Source: Cupriavidus sp. BIS7
Lineage (GTDB): Bacteria; Pseudomonadota; Gammaproteobacteria; Burkholderiales; Burkholderiaceae
NCBI RefSeq assembly: GCF_000292345.1
Contig: NZ_ALOU01000040.1
Coordinates: forward strand, 79,142 to 143,141
Reading direction: 5' to 3'
DNA: 64,000 nt
A model generated the notes under the pieces. It was not told the origin of the DNA and ran no database searches. It was given only the letters and a program-made list of their open reading frames with translations. The number at the start of each line of letters is the position of its first letter. Positions within the stretch are counted from its first letter, which is position 1. Below, piece after piece: positions 18,712 to 26,914 of the stretch. Made by a program: the position numbers and the translations under genes.

Positions 18712-18744
18712 CCGGCCAATCACCGGCCAATCACCGGCCAATTG
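18712..18744. repeat. 11-bp tandem repeat in the lldR leader
   Basis: Three head-to-tail copies of CCGGCCAATCA (18712-18722, 18723-18733, 18734-18744; the last ends TG). It lies directly after operator O1 and before the lldR ribosome site. Each copy carries a CCAAT that matches half of the operator. Confidence 0.85.
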
Positions 18745-18777
18745 CCGGCCGCGCCGGATTTCAGAGGAAAGAGCCAG

Positions 18778-19476
18778 ATGGCGGCAGCCAATATGCGCAA
18801 CCGCGTGGAAGACATCATGCGCAGGATGGAGACAGCGCTGCTGGACGGCACATGGCCCGTCGGCACGCGGCTGCCTGCCGAGCGGCTACTGGCCGAGCAG
18901 TACGATGTGTCGCGCAACACGATCCGTGAGGCAATCCAGCGGCTGGCCGCGCGCAACCTGCTGCAAAGCCGGAGAGGCGCGGGCGTATACGTGACCGACC
19001 AATTGCGCACCGGCATCGCCTCGCCATGGGGTCAGCTTGTGGCAGATCATCCCGCGCTGCGTGACGACATCCTCGAGTTTCGCCGTGTGCTGGAAGGCGC
19101 CACGGCCTACTTCGCGGCGCTACGCGCGGACGCCTCCGACCTCAAACGTATACGTGCGCTGCTCAAGGAACTGGAGCGCACGCGCAAGACGGATGACAAG
19201 CGCGCGGAGGCCGTCGCCGATGCAAAGCTGCACGATGCCATTGCGCAGGCGTCGCACAACACGATGTTCCTGCATTTGCACACCAGCGTGATCGGCATGC
19301 TGCGCGAACACATCACGATCAACGGCACGGGCCTGCGCGAAGCGGACGAGGAGTCGTCGGACCTGCTGCTACGTCAGCACCGCACGCTGTGCGAGGCGAT
19401 CCTGGCGCGCCGGCCGGAAGAAGCGCGCACGGCGATGCAGACGCATATCGACTTCGTACGCAGCAAGGTCGACTGA
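18778..19476 (+). CDS. lldR: LldR-type GntR/FadR regulator of lactate genes
   Basis: A 232-residue GntR regulator of the FadR subfamily. The winged helix-turn-helix covers about residues 8-75 (R-L-P-A-E-R-L-L-A-E-Q-Y-D-V-S-R-N-T-I-R-E-A). The all-helical FCD effector domain follows (about 95-225) with the conserved D and H residues that bind a metal and the acid ligand. The ATG at 18778 has AGAGGAAAG upstream. It is divergent from lutA-lutC-lutB-lldP. Two ATTGGT-N3-ACCAAT operators flank the gene. Loss of binding on lactate is the family behaviour and is assumed here. Confidence 0.88.
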   Translation: MAAANMRNRVEDIMRRMETALLDGTWPVGTRLPAERLLAEQYDVSRNTIREAIQRLAARNLLQSRRGAGVYVTDQLRTGIASPWGQLVADHPALRDDILEFRRVLEGATAYFAALRADASDLKRIRALLKELERTRKTDDKRAEAVADAKLHDAIAQASHNTMFLHLHTSVIGMLREHITINGTGLREADEESSDLLLRQHRTLCEAILARRPEEARTAMQTHIDFVRSKVD

Positions 19477-19586
19477 GGCCGTTTCAGAATGATTCTGGCG
19501 TCGTTGCGGGGCCTTGCCGTACTAGTTGTACTGTCTGCGGCCCCGCGCCTAGCCAGAACCGCTTCGCTTCATTCTGAAACAGCCTC
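19475..19586. repeat. Nested palindromic repeat, full copy (family 2)
   Basis: Bases 19475-19490 and 19571-19586 form a terminal inverted repeat (15 of 16 match) of GAGGCCGTTTCAGAAT. An inner pair (GCGGGGCC with GGCCCCGC) sits inside. The left end overlaps the lldR stop codon. A shorter copy with the same ends lies at 28097-28139. It may act as a terminator for lldR and the convergent permease gene. Confidence 0.8.
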
Positions 19587-19600
19587 CTAGGCCAACGCGT

Positions 19601-19616
19601 ATTGGTCGTACCAATT
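19601..19616. promoter_or_regulatory. Second LldR-type operator O2, downstream of lldR
   Basis: ATTGGT-CGT-ACCAAT-T has the same two half-sites and spacing as O1, 906 bases away centre to centre. It lies between two convergent gene ends with no promoter nearby. It may support DNA looping with O1 or be left over from a lost lactate gene. Confidence 0.75.
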
Positions 19617-19660
19617 GCTGCGTATCACATCGCAATGGAATCAAGTACTTGGCGCGAGGC

Positions 19661-20743
19661 TCAAACGAGCTCGGCCAACGTCAATTCGCGCTTCACGTAC
19701 GCATAGAAGATCGGGCCTGCGATCACGCCAGGTATACCGTACAGCGTCTCCATCACCAGCATCACGGTCAGCAGCTCCCATGCGGCGGCATGTATACGTG
19801 CGCCGATGATGCGTGCATTCAGGAAGTACTCGAGCTTGTGGATCACCACCAGGAACAGCAGTGACACCACGGCGATCGGCAGCGATATCGAGAGCGAGGC
19901 GATCACGATGGCCGTGTTCGAGATCAGGTTGCCAAGCACCGGCAGCAGCCCCACGATGAATGTGATGGCCACCAGTGTCTTCGACAGTGGCAGGTGCTGC
20001 TGGAACAGCGGCAGCACCACCAGCAGGTAGATCGCGGTCAGCATCGTGTTGACGAGCGAGATCTGGATCTGCGCGAAGATGAACTGCGAAAACGCGGTCT
20101 GCAGCGTACGCGCCCGCTCGACCAGCGCATGAGCCAGCGGACGGCGATTCGGGCGGGAAATGGCGCGGTACAGCGCAACCATCGCTCCGATGATGAGCCC
20201 GACGATGATATGCAACAGCGCGCGCAGGATGTCGGCGCCAAGCCGCTGGGCCATCTGGGCGTGCTCGCGCAAGGCCGAGATCAGCGTGGTGGCCAGTTCT
20301 TCGACGCCATTGGGCAGGTAGTCGCTAAGCCAGACCGGCAACTGGCTGCGCGAGCGGTCGATGATGTCTGCGGCATGGTCCAGCAGCCGGTCCAGCGTAT
20401 TGCCGTCGCCAGTGACAAAGCGGACGAGCGCCCAGATGCCGACGGTCAGCACCAGCAGGATGATGGCCGACAGGATAGCCACGGCCAGTGCATCGTGACG
20501 CGGATGCAGCCGCATCAGGCGCGGCGCCATTGCATCTACGAGCGAGTAGAGCAGCAGGCCGGCCAGCAGCGCGGCAACGAGGTTGGCGTGCATCACCAGC
20601 AGCAGGGCCCCTCCGGTCAGCACGAAAGACACCGCCTTGACGTTGAACCAGCCTGTCGGCGTCAGGTGGCGGATCGGCGAAGGCCTGGGGGCGCTGCCGG
20701 TTTCGGCGCGTTCTGTTGTCTGGTCGGTATCCAACTGCGGCAT
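19661..20743 (-). CDS. AI-2E family membrane transporter
   Basis: A 360-residue inner membrane protein with about eight hydrophobic segments: two pairs at the start, a long amphipathic loop (about 130-190), and a cluster at the end. The F-I-V-G-L-L-P-V-L-G-N segment and the late G-I-P-G-V-I-A-G-P motif are typical of the AI-2E/UPF0118 family. Members export or exchange small molecules and ions; the name from E. coli TqsA does not prove autoinducer transport. The ATG at 20743 is the first good start, since the upstream part opens with TTG and lacks membrane character. It is divergent from eutB. Confidence 0.85.
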   Translation of the reverse strand: MPQLDTDQTTERAETGSAPRPSPIRHLTPTGWFNVKAVSFVLTGGALLLVMHANLVAALLAGLLLYSLVDAMAPRLMRLHPRHDALAVAILSAIILLVLTVGIWALVRFVTGDGNTLDRLLDHAADIIDRSRSQLPVWLSDYLPNGVEELATTLISALREHAQMAQRLGADILRALLHIIVGLIIGAMVALYRAISRPNRRPLAHALVERARTLQTAFSQFIFAQIQISLVNTMLTAIYLLVVLPLFQQHLPLSKTLVAITFIVGLLPVLGNLISNTAIVIASLSISLPIAVVSLLFLVVIHKLEYFLNARIIGARIHAAAWELLTVMLVMETLYGIPGVIAGPIFYAYVKRELTLAELV

Positions 20744-20938
20744 ATCTCGGCTGGGCGCGGGGCGTTGCGGAAATGAAGGAATCGCCCAGATTGTCGATGG
20801 CGCGCGTAACAATGGCAAGACAGCATGACGAGACAATCACCGCGGACGCCGCAGGCGTGAAACTTGCGTCGCTGGCCTATATTGAAGTTCCGAGAGGAGC
20901 GCGCAGAGCGCCCAGAGCGCCCAGAGGAGACCGCACGC

Positions 20939-22321
20939 ATGGCCTTTACGCACACCGTCGGCGCGCGCCGGCACGTATTCGCCGATCTGCGCACGCTGCT
21001 GGCCAGGGCCAGCCCTGCCCGGTCCGGCGACGCGCTGGCCGGGATCGCCGCCGCCAGCGAGGAAGAGCGCATGGCGGCTCGCATGGCACTGGCCGACATG
21101 CCGCTGGCGCATTGCCTGTCGGAGGCGCTGATTCCCTACGAGGACGACGAGGTCACCCGCCTGATCGTCGACAGCCACGATGCGCAGGCGTTTGCCGAGC
21201 TTTCAGGCCTGACCGTTGGCGCGTTCCGCGACTGGCTGCTGCGGTCCGAGACCGACACCGCCACGCTGGCGCGCGTGGCGCCCGGCATCACGCCGGAAAT
21301 GGCGGCGGCTGTCAGCAAGCTGATGCGCAACCAGGACCTGGTGGCGGTGGCGCGCAAGTGCCGGGTGGTCACGCGCTTTCGCTGCACGATCGGGCTGCCC
21401 GGGAGGCTTGCGGTGCGGCTGCAGCCCAACCATCCCACCGATGACCGGCGCGGCATCGCCGCGTCGATTGTCGACGGGCTGCTCTACGGTTGCGGCGATG
21501 CCACCATCGGCGTCAATCCGGCTGGCGACAATCTTGGCTCGATCGTTGCTCTGCTGGAACTGATCGACGAGATTCGCTGCCGATACGAGGTGCCGACGCA
21601 ATCCTGCGTGCTGACCCACGTCACCAACACGCTGCGCGCGATGGAGCAGGGTGCGCCGGTCGACCTGGTGTTCCAGTCCGTGGCCGGCAGCCAGGCGGCC
21701 AACGAAGCATTCGGCATCTCGCTGGCGCTGCTTGACGAGGCACGGCAGGCAGCGCTGTCGCTGCGGCGCGGCACGCTGGGGCACAACGTGATGTACTTCG
21801 AGACCGGCCAGGGCAGCGCGCTGTCGGCCAATGCCCATCACGGCGTGGACCAGCAGACCATGGAAGCGCGCGCCTACGCGGTGGCGCGCAGGTTCGAGCC
21901 GCTGCTGGTCAACACCGTGGTCGGATTCATCGGTCCCGAGTATCTCTACGACGGCAAGCAGATTATCCGGGCCGGGCTGGAGGACCATTTCTGCGGCAAG
22001 CTGCTGGGCGTGCCGATGGGCTGCGACGTCTGCTATACAAATCACGCGGAAGCCGACCAGGACGACATGGACACGCTGCTGACGCTGTTCGGCGTGGCGG
22101 GCGTCAACTTCATCATGGGCGTGCCGGGCGCCGACGACATCATGCTGAACTACCAGAGCACGTCGTTCCACGATGCGCTGTATCTGCGCGAGATACTGGG
22201 CCTGCGGCCCGCACCCGAGTTCGAGCAGTGGCTGCAGAAGATGGGAATCGTCGATGCCGGCGGGCGGCTGCTGGAGGCGGGCACGCGCCAGGCGCTGCTG
22301 ACCATGGCGGACACGCTTTGA
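20939..22321 (+). CDS. eutB: Ethanolamine ammonia-lyase large subunit
   Basis: A 460-residue protein similar over its full length to EutB. It forms the TIM-barrel catalytic subunit that, with adenosylcobalamin and EutC, converts ethanolamine to acetaldehyde and ammonia. Family segments seen include Q-P-N-H-P-T-D-D-R-R-G (about 163), the G-D-A-T-I-G-V-N-P-A-G-D strand (about 186) and G-C-D-V-C-Y-T-N-H-A-E near 362. The ATG at 20939 has AGAGGAGA upstream; the earlier in-frame starts are not supported. eutC follows 16 bases on. There are no microcompartment shell genes nearby. Confidence 0.95.
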   Translation: MAFTHTVGARRHVFADLRTLLARASPARSGDALAGIAAASEEERMAARMALADMPLAHCLSEALIPYEDDEVTRLIVDSHDAQAFAELSGLTVGAFRDWLLRSETDTATLARVAPGITPEMAAAVSKLMRNQDLVAVARKCRVVTRFRCTIGLPGRLAVRLQPNHPTDDRRGIAASIVDGLLYGCGDATIGVNPAGDNLGSIVALLELIDEIRCRYEVPTQSCVLTHVTNTLRAMEQGAPVDLVFQSVAGSQAANEAFGISLALLDEARQAALSLRRGTLGHNVMYFETGQGSALSANAHHGVDQQTMEARAYAVARRFEPLLVNTVVGFIGPEYLYDGKQIIRAGLEDHFCGKLLGVPMGCDVCYTNHAEADQDDMDTLLTLFGVAGVNFIMGVPGADDIMLNYQSTSFHDALYLREILGLRPAPEFEQWLQKMGIVDAGGRLLEAGTRQALLTMADTL

Positions 22322-22337
22322 GCGGACAGGAGACGTC

Positions 22338-23123
22338 ATGCCGGACATACCTGCCAGACCCGATGATCCATGGACACGCCTGCGCCAGTTCACGCGCGCC
22401 CGCGTCGCGATTGGCCGCACCGGCCATGCGCAGAAGACCGAAACGATTCTGGCGTTCGGACTGGCTCACGCGCAGGCGCGCGATGCGGTGCACCTGCCGC
22501 TCGATGCCGCCGCACTGGAGGCGGCGCTGGACGCCGCGCTGCGCCAGGCAGGCCAGGCAGGACCTGAGGTTGTGCACGTGCATAGCGCCGCGCAGAATCG
22601 CGACCAGTACCTGCGCCGGCCGGACCTGGGGCGGCAGCTCGATGCAGACAGCCGTGCGCGGATCGTTGCGTCGGCGCCGCCGTGCGATGTGGTGTTCGTG
22701 ATTGCCGATGGCCTGTCCGCCCTTGCCGCGCAGCGTCATGCGCTGCCGCTGCTGCAGGCCGTGCTGGCGCGTTTGCAGGGCTGGCAGGTCGGCCCGATCG
22801 TCATCGCGCGGCAGTCACGCGTGGCGTTGGGCGATGAAATTGGGGAGCGGCTTGGGGCGCGGCAGGTGGTGATGCTGATCGGCGAGCGCCCGGGGCTCAG
22901 CTCGCCGGACAGCCTTGGGGTCTACCTGACGTTCGATCCGCGCGTGGGGCGTACGGACGCCCAGCGCAACTGCATTTCCAACGTGCGGCCGGAGGGACTG
23001 TCCTACGCGGAAGCGGCCGATCGGCTCGTGTTCCTGATGCGGGGCGCGGTGGCGCTTGGCCGGTCCGGGGTAGACCTGAAAGACGACAGCGCCGCCGTGG
23101 CGGCGACGCTGCCGGGCCCCTGA
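22338..23123 (+). CDS. eutC: Ethanolamine ammonia-lyase small subunit
   Basis: A 261-residue EutC. It completes the cobalamin-binding site of ethanolamine ammonia-lyase. The N-terminal A-R-V-A-I-G-R-T-G, the L-S-A-L-A-A-Q-R-H-A segment (about 128) and the late T-D-A-Q-R-N-C-I-S-N-V-R-P-E-G motif (about 210) are conserved family features. It is co-transcribed with eutB. The acetaldehyde formed would need an aldehyde dehydrogenase encoded elsewhere. Confidence 0.94.
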   Translation: MPDIPARPDDPWTRLRQFTRARVAIGRTGHAQKTETILAFGLAHAQARDAVHLPLDAAALEAALDAALRQAGQAGPEVVHVHSAAQNRDQYLRRPDLGRQLDADSRARIVASAPPCDVVFVIADGLSALAAQRHALPLLQAVLARLQGWQVGPIVIARQSRVALGDEIGERLGARQVVMLIGERPGLSSPDSLGVYLTFDPRVGRTDAQRNCISNVRPEGLSYAEAADRLVFLMRGAVALGRSGVDLKDDSAAVAATLPGP

Positions 23124-23135
23124 TGCCATCAGGGG
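23117..23135. terminator. Hairpin at the end of eutC
   Basis: A perfect 8-bp stem (23117-23124 with 23128-23135) with a 3-base loop spans the eutC stop codon. No T run follows on either strand, so termination by it alone is doubtful. Confidence 0.35.
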
Positions 23136-23148
23136 TTACATTCAAGGG

Positions 23149-23622
23149 TTACATCATGCGGCGGGAGAAGTTGCCGCTTTCCGCATCGCTCATCAACGTC
23201 ATGAACTGGTCGCGCGCCATGTGCACCAGCTCCATGTGGTCGCCAGCTTCGAACCAGATTTCCGGCTCGCCCATCAGGCTTTCGTCCACATAGGTCTTCA
23301 TGCCGTACGACATCGCGCAAGGCGGGATGGCGCCAAGGTCGCAATCCTTGAACACTTCGCGGATTTCATCCTCGTGCGCGAGCACCAGCTTGCGGCCCGT
23401 CATTTCGCAGATGGCTGACATCTGCAGGTGGTGACTCGAAGGAATCACAACCGCCACATAGCCGCCTTCGTCCTCGAGCAACAAGGTCTTGGCCAGACGG
23501 TTTCCAGGTACATGGGCAGCCTGTGCAGTGGCCATGCTGCTGAGGCTGTAGGGGTGACGAATAATATCGAACTGGCTGTTCATTCGGCTGAGCCGGCCAG
23601 CCAGGGTGCCTGCCATTGCCAT
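23149..23622 (-). CDS. YbaK/EbsC family aminoacyl-tRNA deacylase
   Basis: A 157-residue protein with one YbaK/prolyl-tRNA editing domain. The conserved K-T-L-L-L strand (about 45-49), the basic V-L-A-H-E-D-E-I segment and the D-C-D-L-G-A-I-P-P motif (about 93-101) are visible. Family members hydrolyse mischarged aminoacyl-tRNAs in trans. The ATG at 23622 has an AAGG ribosome site; a shorter start at 23583 is possible. Its stop lies in a 13-bp tandem duplication. It is convergent with eutC. Confidence 0.8.
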   Translation of the reverse strand: MAMAGTLAGRLSRMNSQFDIIRHPYSLSSMATAQAAHVPGNRLAKTLLLEDEGGYVAVVIPSSHHLQMSAICEMTGRKLVLAHEDEIREVFKDCDLGAIPPCAMSYGMKTYVDESLMGEPEIWFEAGDHMELVHMARDQFMTLMSDAESGNFSRRMM

Positions 23623-23655
23623 GATTGCCTTCCTTCCTACGCGCCCACGCGCAGT

Positions 23656-24600
23656 TTAGTCCCGAGTGTTCTCACTATAGGCACTGGCGGCGCGCACGTG
23701 AGGCCAGATCGCCTGCAACTCGGTTTTCAGGAAGGTCAGCAGGTAGCGCGTGGCCATGGTCTGGTAGCGGTTGGGCATCGTCAGCATGTACAGCCTGCTG
23801 CCGAACGCGCTGATGCGGTAGTTGTCCAGCAGCGATACCAGCGTGCCGGCCGCCAGTTCCGACCCAACCGCGTAGTAGGGCGAGATGCCGATGCCCAGTC
23901 CTCCGACCACGGCATCCTTGAGAAACGCAAAGTTTTCGGAAGTCAGCGTGGGTTCCAGTACGACCTGCTCGCGCTCGACGGTGCCATGGCGCGTGCCCGA
24001 CACCTTCAGCTTCTGCCCGATCGGCGATGCGCAAACGACGGCGTGTTCTGTCAGGTCGGCCAGTGCCGCAGGCCGCGTGCGGCCCGCCAGGTACGATGGT
24101 GCCGCGCAAATCACCCAGTCGACGGCGCCTATCTCGGTGGCGACGACTGAATCGGGCGGCGTGGAAATGATGCGCAGCGCCACTTCCACGTCTTCGGAGA
24201 CGAGGTTGTGGATGCGGTTGTCGAACACGACGTCGAGCGTGATATCGGGATAGCGCTGCTTGAACTGCACCAGCAGCGGCGAGATCATCGAGTGACCCAG
24301 GCCGGTGGGTACCGACAGCCGCACATGGCCCTGCAGGCTCTTGCCCATGCTGCTGATCAGCGCATTGGCCGCGGCCACTTCGCCAAGGATGTTCCTGCCG
24401 TGCTCATAGAGCCCGGCGCCCACGGGTGTGGGCTCCACGTGCCGCGTGGTCCGGCGCAGCAACTGCACGCCCAACTCTTCTTCCAGCGCCTTGAGGTGGT
24501 AACTGACGTTGGCGCGCGTCATCTTGAGCTTGCGGGCGGCGGCGCTGAGATTGCCGGCGTCGACAATATCGACGAACAGGCGCAGGGCGTTGAGATCCAT
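23656..24600 (-). CDS. LysR family transcriptional regulator
   Basis: A 314-residue LysR regulator of the CrgA/AaeR-like type. The helix-turn-helix covers residues 1-60 (L-S-A-A-A-R-K-L-K-M-T-R-A-N-V-S recognition region). The effector domain starts near residue 93 with G-H-V-R-L-S-V-P-T-G. It follows kgtP on the same strand but is separated from it by a terminator at 24657-24676, so it has its own promoter. Its target cannot be told from the context. Confidence 0.88.
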   Translation of the reverse strand: MDLNALRLFVDIVDAGNLSAAARKLKMTRANVSYHLKALEEELGVQLLRRTTRHVEPTPVGAGLYEHGRNILGEVAAANALISSMGKSLQGHVRLSVPTGLGHSMISPLLVQFKQRYPDITLDVVFDNRIHNLVSEDVEVALRIISTPPDSVVATEIGAVDWVICAAPSYLAGRTRPAALADLTEHAVVCASPIGQKLKVSGTRHGTVEREQVVLEPTLTSENFAFLKDAVVGGLGIGISPYYAVGSELAAGTLVSLLDNYRISAFGSRLYMLTMPNRYQTMATRYLLTFLKTELQAIWPHVRAASAYSENTRD

Positions 24601-24656
24601 GGCGATGGGGACGATGGGGCGATGCGGCGATGAGGCGGCGAGGGCGCAGGCAAATG

Positions 24657-24676
24657 AAAAGGGGCCCGAAGGCCCC
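24657..24676 (-). terminator. Rho-independent terminator after kgtP
   Basis: On the minus strand GGGGCC-TTCG-GGCCCC is followed by TTTTC. It lies 48 bases past the kgtP stop, between kgtP and the LysR gene. Confidence 0.85.
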
Positions 24677-24723
24677 TCAGTTTGCCACTGTTTGCCGCGA
24701 GTGCGGCCGGTGGCCGCGGCAGT

Positions 24724-26037
24724 TCAGTGTTCGTGGTGCAGGTACTTGGCCTGGCGCGGCAGGCGCAGGCTGACCAGGAAGGCCACCACCATCATCGCGG
24801 TGACGTACCAGTAGAACGTGCTTTCGTGGCCGATCGACTTCAGGCCCAGCGCCACGTACTCGGCCGAGCCGCCAAAGATGGCGTTGGCCACCGCATACGC
24901 CAGCCCGACACCGAGTGCCCGCACTTCGGGCGGGAACATCTCGGCCTTCACGATGCCGCTGATCGACGTGTAGAAGCTGACGATGGCCAGCGCCACGCAG
25001 ATCAGCACAAGTGCCATTTCGGGGCTGCTGACGGTCTTGAGCGTCGTCAGGATTGGCACCGTGGCCAGCGCGCCAAGCGCGCCGAACAGCAGCATGTTGT
25101 TGCGGCGCCCGATGCGGTCGGACAGCGCGCCGAACAGCGGCTGCATGCACATGTACAGGAACAGGCAGCCCGTCATCACGTAGCTGGCGGTCTTGATCGG
25201 CATGCCGGCGGTGTTGACCAGGTACTTCTGCATGTACGTGGTGAACGTGTAGAAGATCAGCGAGCCGCCGGCCGTGTAGCCCAGCACCGTGAAGAACGCA
25301 GCCTTGTGGTGGCGGAAGATCTCGCCCACGGTGCCCGCGCCCTTGGCGTTGCGCGACTGTGCGGTGGTCGTTTCATGCAGCGTGCGGCGCAGCAGCAGGG
25401 CCACCACGGCGGTGACAGCGCCCACCACGAACGGAATGCGCCAGCCCCAGGCCTTGAGTTCGGCCTCGGTCAGCAACTGCTCCAGAATCACGATCACCAG
25501 CACGGCCAGCAACTGGCCGCCGATCAGCGTCACGTACTGGAACGACGAGAAGAAGCCGCGCCGGCCTTTCAGCGCGACTTCGCTCATGTACGTGGCGGTG
25601 GTGCCGTACTCGCCGCCGACCGACAGGCCCTGCAGCAGCCGCGCCACAAGCAGCAGCGCCGGCGCCCAGTTGCCGATGGCGGCATACGTCGGCAGGCAGG
25701 CAATCATCAGCGAGCCGAAGCACATCATCGTGACCGAGATCACCATCGAGTGCTTGCGGCCGGCGCGGTCGGCGAGGCGGCCGAACAGCCAGCCGCCGAT
25801 CGGCCGCATCAGGAAGCCGGCCGCGAACACGCCGGCGGTGTTCAGAAGCTGCGCGGTGGGGTCAGCCTTCGGGAAGAACGACGACGCGAAATAGATCGCG
25901 CTGAACGCGTAGACATAGAAGTCGAACCATTCCACGAGATTGCCGGACGAAGCGGCAACGATCGCGAAGATGCGCTTTTTGACTTCTTCCGGGGAGGGTG
26001 CCGTGCCGGTGGTGGCGGGGGAGGCAGTGTCTGTCAT
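24724..26037 (-). CDS. kgtP: Alpha-ketoglutarate permease, MHS family
   Basis: A 437-residue proton symporter of the major facilitator superfamily with 12 membrane segments. It follows E. coli KgtP (432 residues) almost throughout, including [14 protein letters not shown] at the start, the loop 2-3 motif G-R-x-x-D-R-x-G-R-K and the S-V-G-G-E-Y-G segment. The [14 protein letters not shown] signature lies near residue 370. It takes up 2-oxoglutarate. It has its own terminator. Confidence 0.93.
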   Translation of the reverse strand: MTDTASPATTGTAPSPEEVKKRIFAIVAASSGNLVEWFDFYVYAFSAIYFASSFFPKADPTAQLLNTAGVFAAGFLMRPIGGWLFGRLADRAGRKHSMVISVTMMCFGSLMIACLPTYAAIGNWAPALLLVARLLQGLSVGGEYGTTATYMSEVALKGRRGFFSSFQYVTLIGGQLLAVLVIVILEQLLTEAELKAWGWRIPFVVGAVTAVVALLLRRTLHETTTAQSRNAKGAGTVGEIFRHHKAAFFTVLGYTAGGSLIFYTFTTYMQKYLVNTAGMPIKTASYVMTGCLFLYMCMQPLFGALSDRIGRRNNMLLFGALGALATVPILTTLKTVSSPEMALVLICVALAIVSFYTSISGIVKAEMFPPEVRALGVGLAYAVANAIFGGSAEYVALGLKSIGHESTFYWYVTAMMVVAFLVSLRLPRQAKYLHHEH

Positions 26038-26459
26038 AGGACCTTCTGATTCTTGGCGGCGGGGCTTGCCGCTGGATAGAGGCGGGCGCGTTGTGCGGCG
26101 ACCTGGCGCGACTTGAAAGCCGGCACCAGGCGGGGGCTGCCGCTCATCGGGCCCGTGTGCCCGGTTAGCGTAACTCGGAAATCATTGACTGCACAGACGA
26201 CGTGCACCGAGCGCTCGTACACATGCCTTGCGGGGGCCTTGTCCGCGCTGGGCTTGCGGATCATTGTCCTGCTTGGTGAATTGTGTTTTCGAATGCGCGG
26301 GGCGCCCGGGGGCAGCGAATCGCCGCTCCGCCCGCCGCCGCCCGTCACTGCCGTCCGTTGCGTTTGACCGGGCAGCTTGCGTGGCACCGCAGGCTGCGCA
26401 ATGATGCTTGCCGGATTGTGCCCCCCGCTCCTTTCAAAAGCCTTGTCGAAGCCTAGCTG
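26038..26459. other. 422-base gap without a recognised gene
   Basis: This stretch separates the divergent kgtP and the small secreted protein gene. I see no convincing reading frame, repeat or RNA structure in it. It must hold the kgtP promoter, which I cannot place. Confidence 0.5.
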
Positions 26460-26801
26460 ATGCCCGTTTTGCGAATCCTGCGAACCCTGCCGGTTCTGCT
26501 GCCATTGCTGCTATCGCCCATGCTGGCGGTGGCCGAACCCGATCTTGTGCAATGCAAACGGATCGACCGGGAGCAACTGCGCACGGCTTCGGAAGAAACG
26601 CTGCTCTTCCTGCGCTGCCGCGCGCGGCAGACTTCGTACGATGCACCGCGGCTCAAGGGCGTGACGCAGAAGTACAAGGACGACATCGTGTTCTCGTGCC
26701 TCGACCAGGCCGATGCCGTCGAGCATCAGCTCAAGCTGAGCTACGGATATACGCGCGAGTCACTGGCCAAAAAGAAATGTGATGAATATCTAACTCGATA
26801 A
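26460..26801 (+). CDS. Small secreted protein with four cysteines, unknown function
   Basis: A 113-residue protein not recognised. Residues 1-25 form a clean signal peptide (basic start, Leu-rich core, A-V-A before EPDL). The mature 88 residues hold four cysteines (32, 53, 80, 107), so two disulfides are likely in the periplasm. The rest is charged and helical with a Lys-rich end. It stands alone between kgtP and an acyl-CoA dehydrogenase. Its stop codon lies within an inverted repeat. Confidence 0.65.
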   Translation: MPVLRILRTLPVLLPLLLSPMLAVAEPDLVQCKRIDREQLRTASEETLLFLRCRARQTSYDAPRLKGVTQKYKDDIVFSCLDQADAVEHQLKLSYGYTRESLAKKKCDEYLTR

Positions 26802-26855
26802 CAATTGTCAAAATTTGTTATCGGTTCTGTCCAAGTTGTCGTGGATTGTCAAAAT
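26796..26855. promoter_or_regulatory. Inverted and direct repeats upstream of the acyl-CoA dehydrogenase gene
   Basis: CGATAACAA (26796-26804) pairs perfectly with TTGTTATCG (26815-26823). The 10-base spacer TTGTCAAAAT recurs exactly at 26846-26855, 41 bases on. The stretch is unusually AT-rich for this DNA and lies 60-119 bases before the acyl-CoA dehydrogenase start. It may be an operator region; no family is assigned. Confidence 0.5.
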
Positions 26856-26914
26856 CGTCCATCCGCGTACCATTGGCGGCCATTGCTGTTGGATCTGATT
26901 GACCGGAGACTGCC

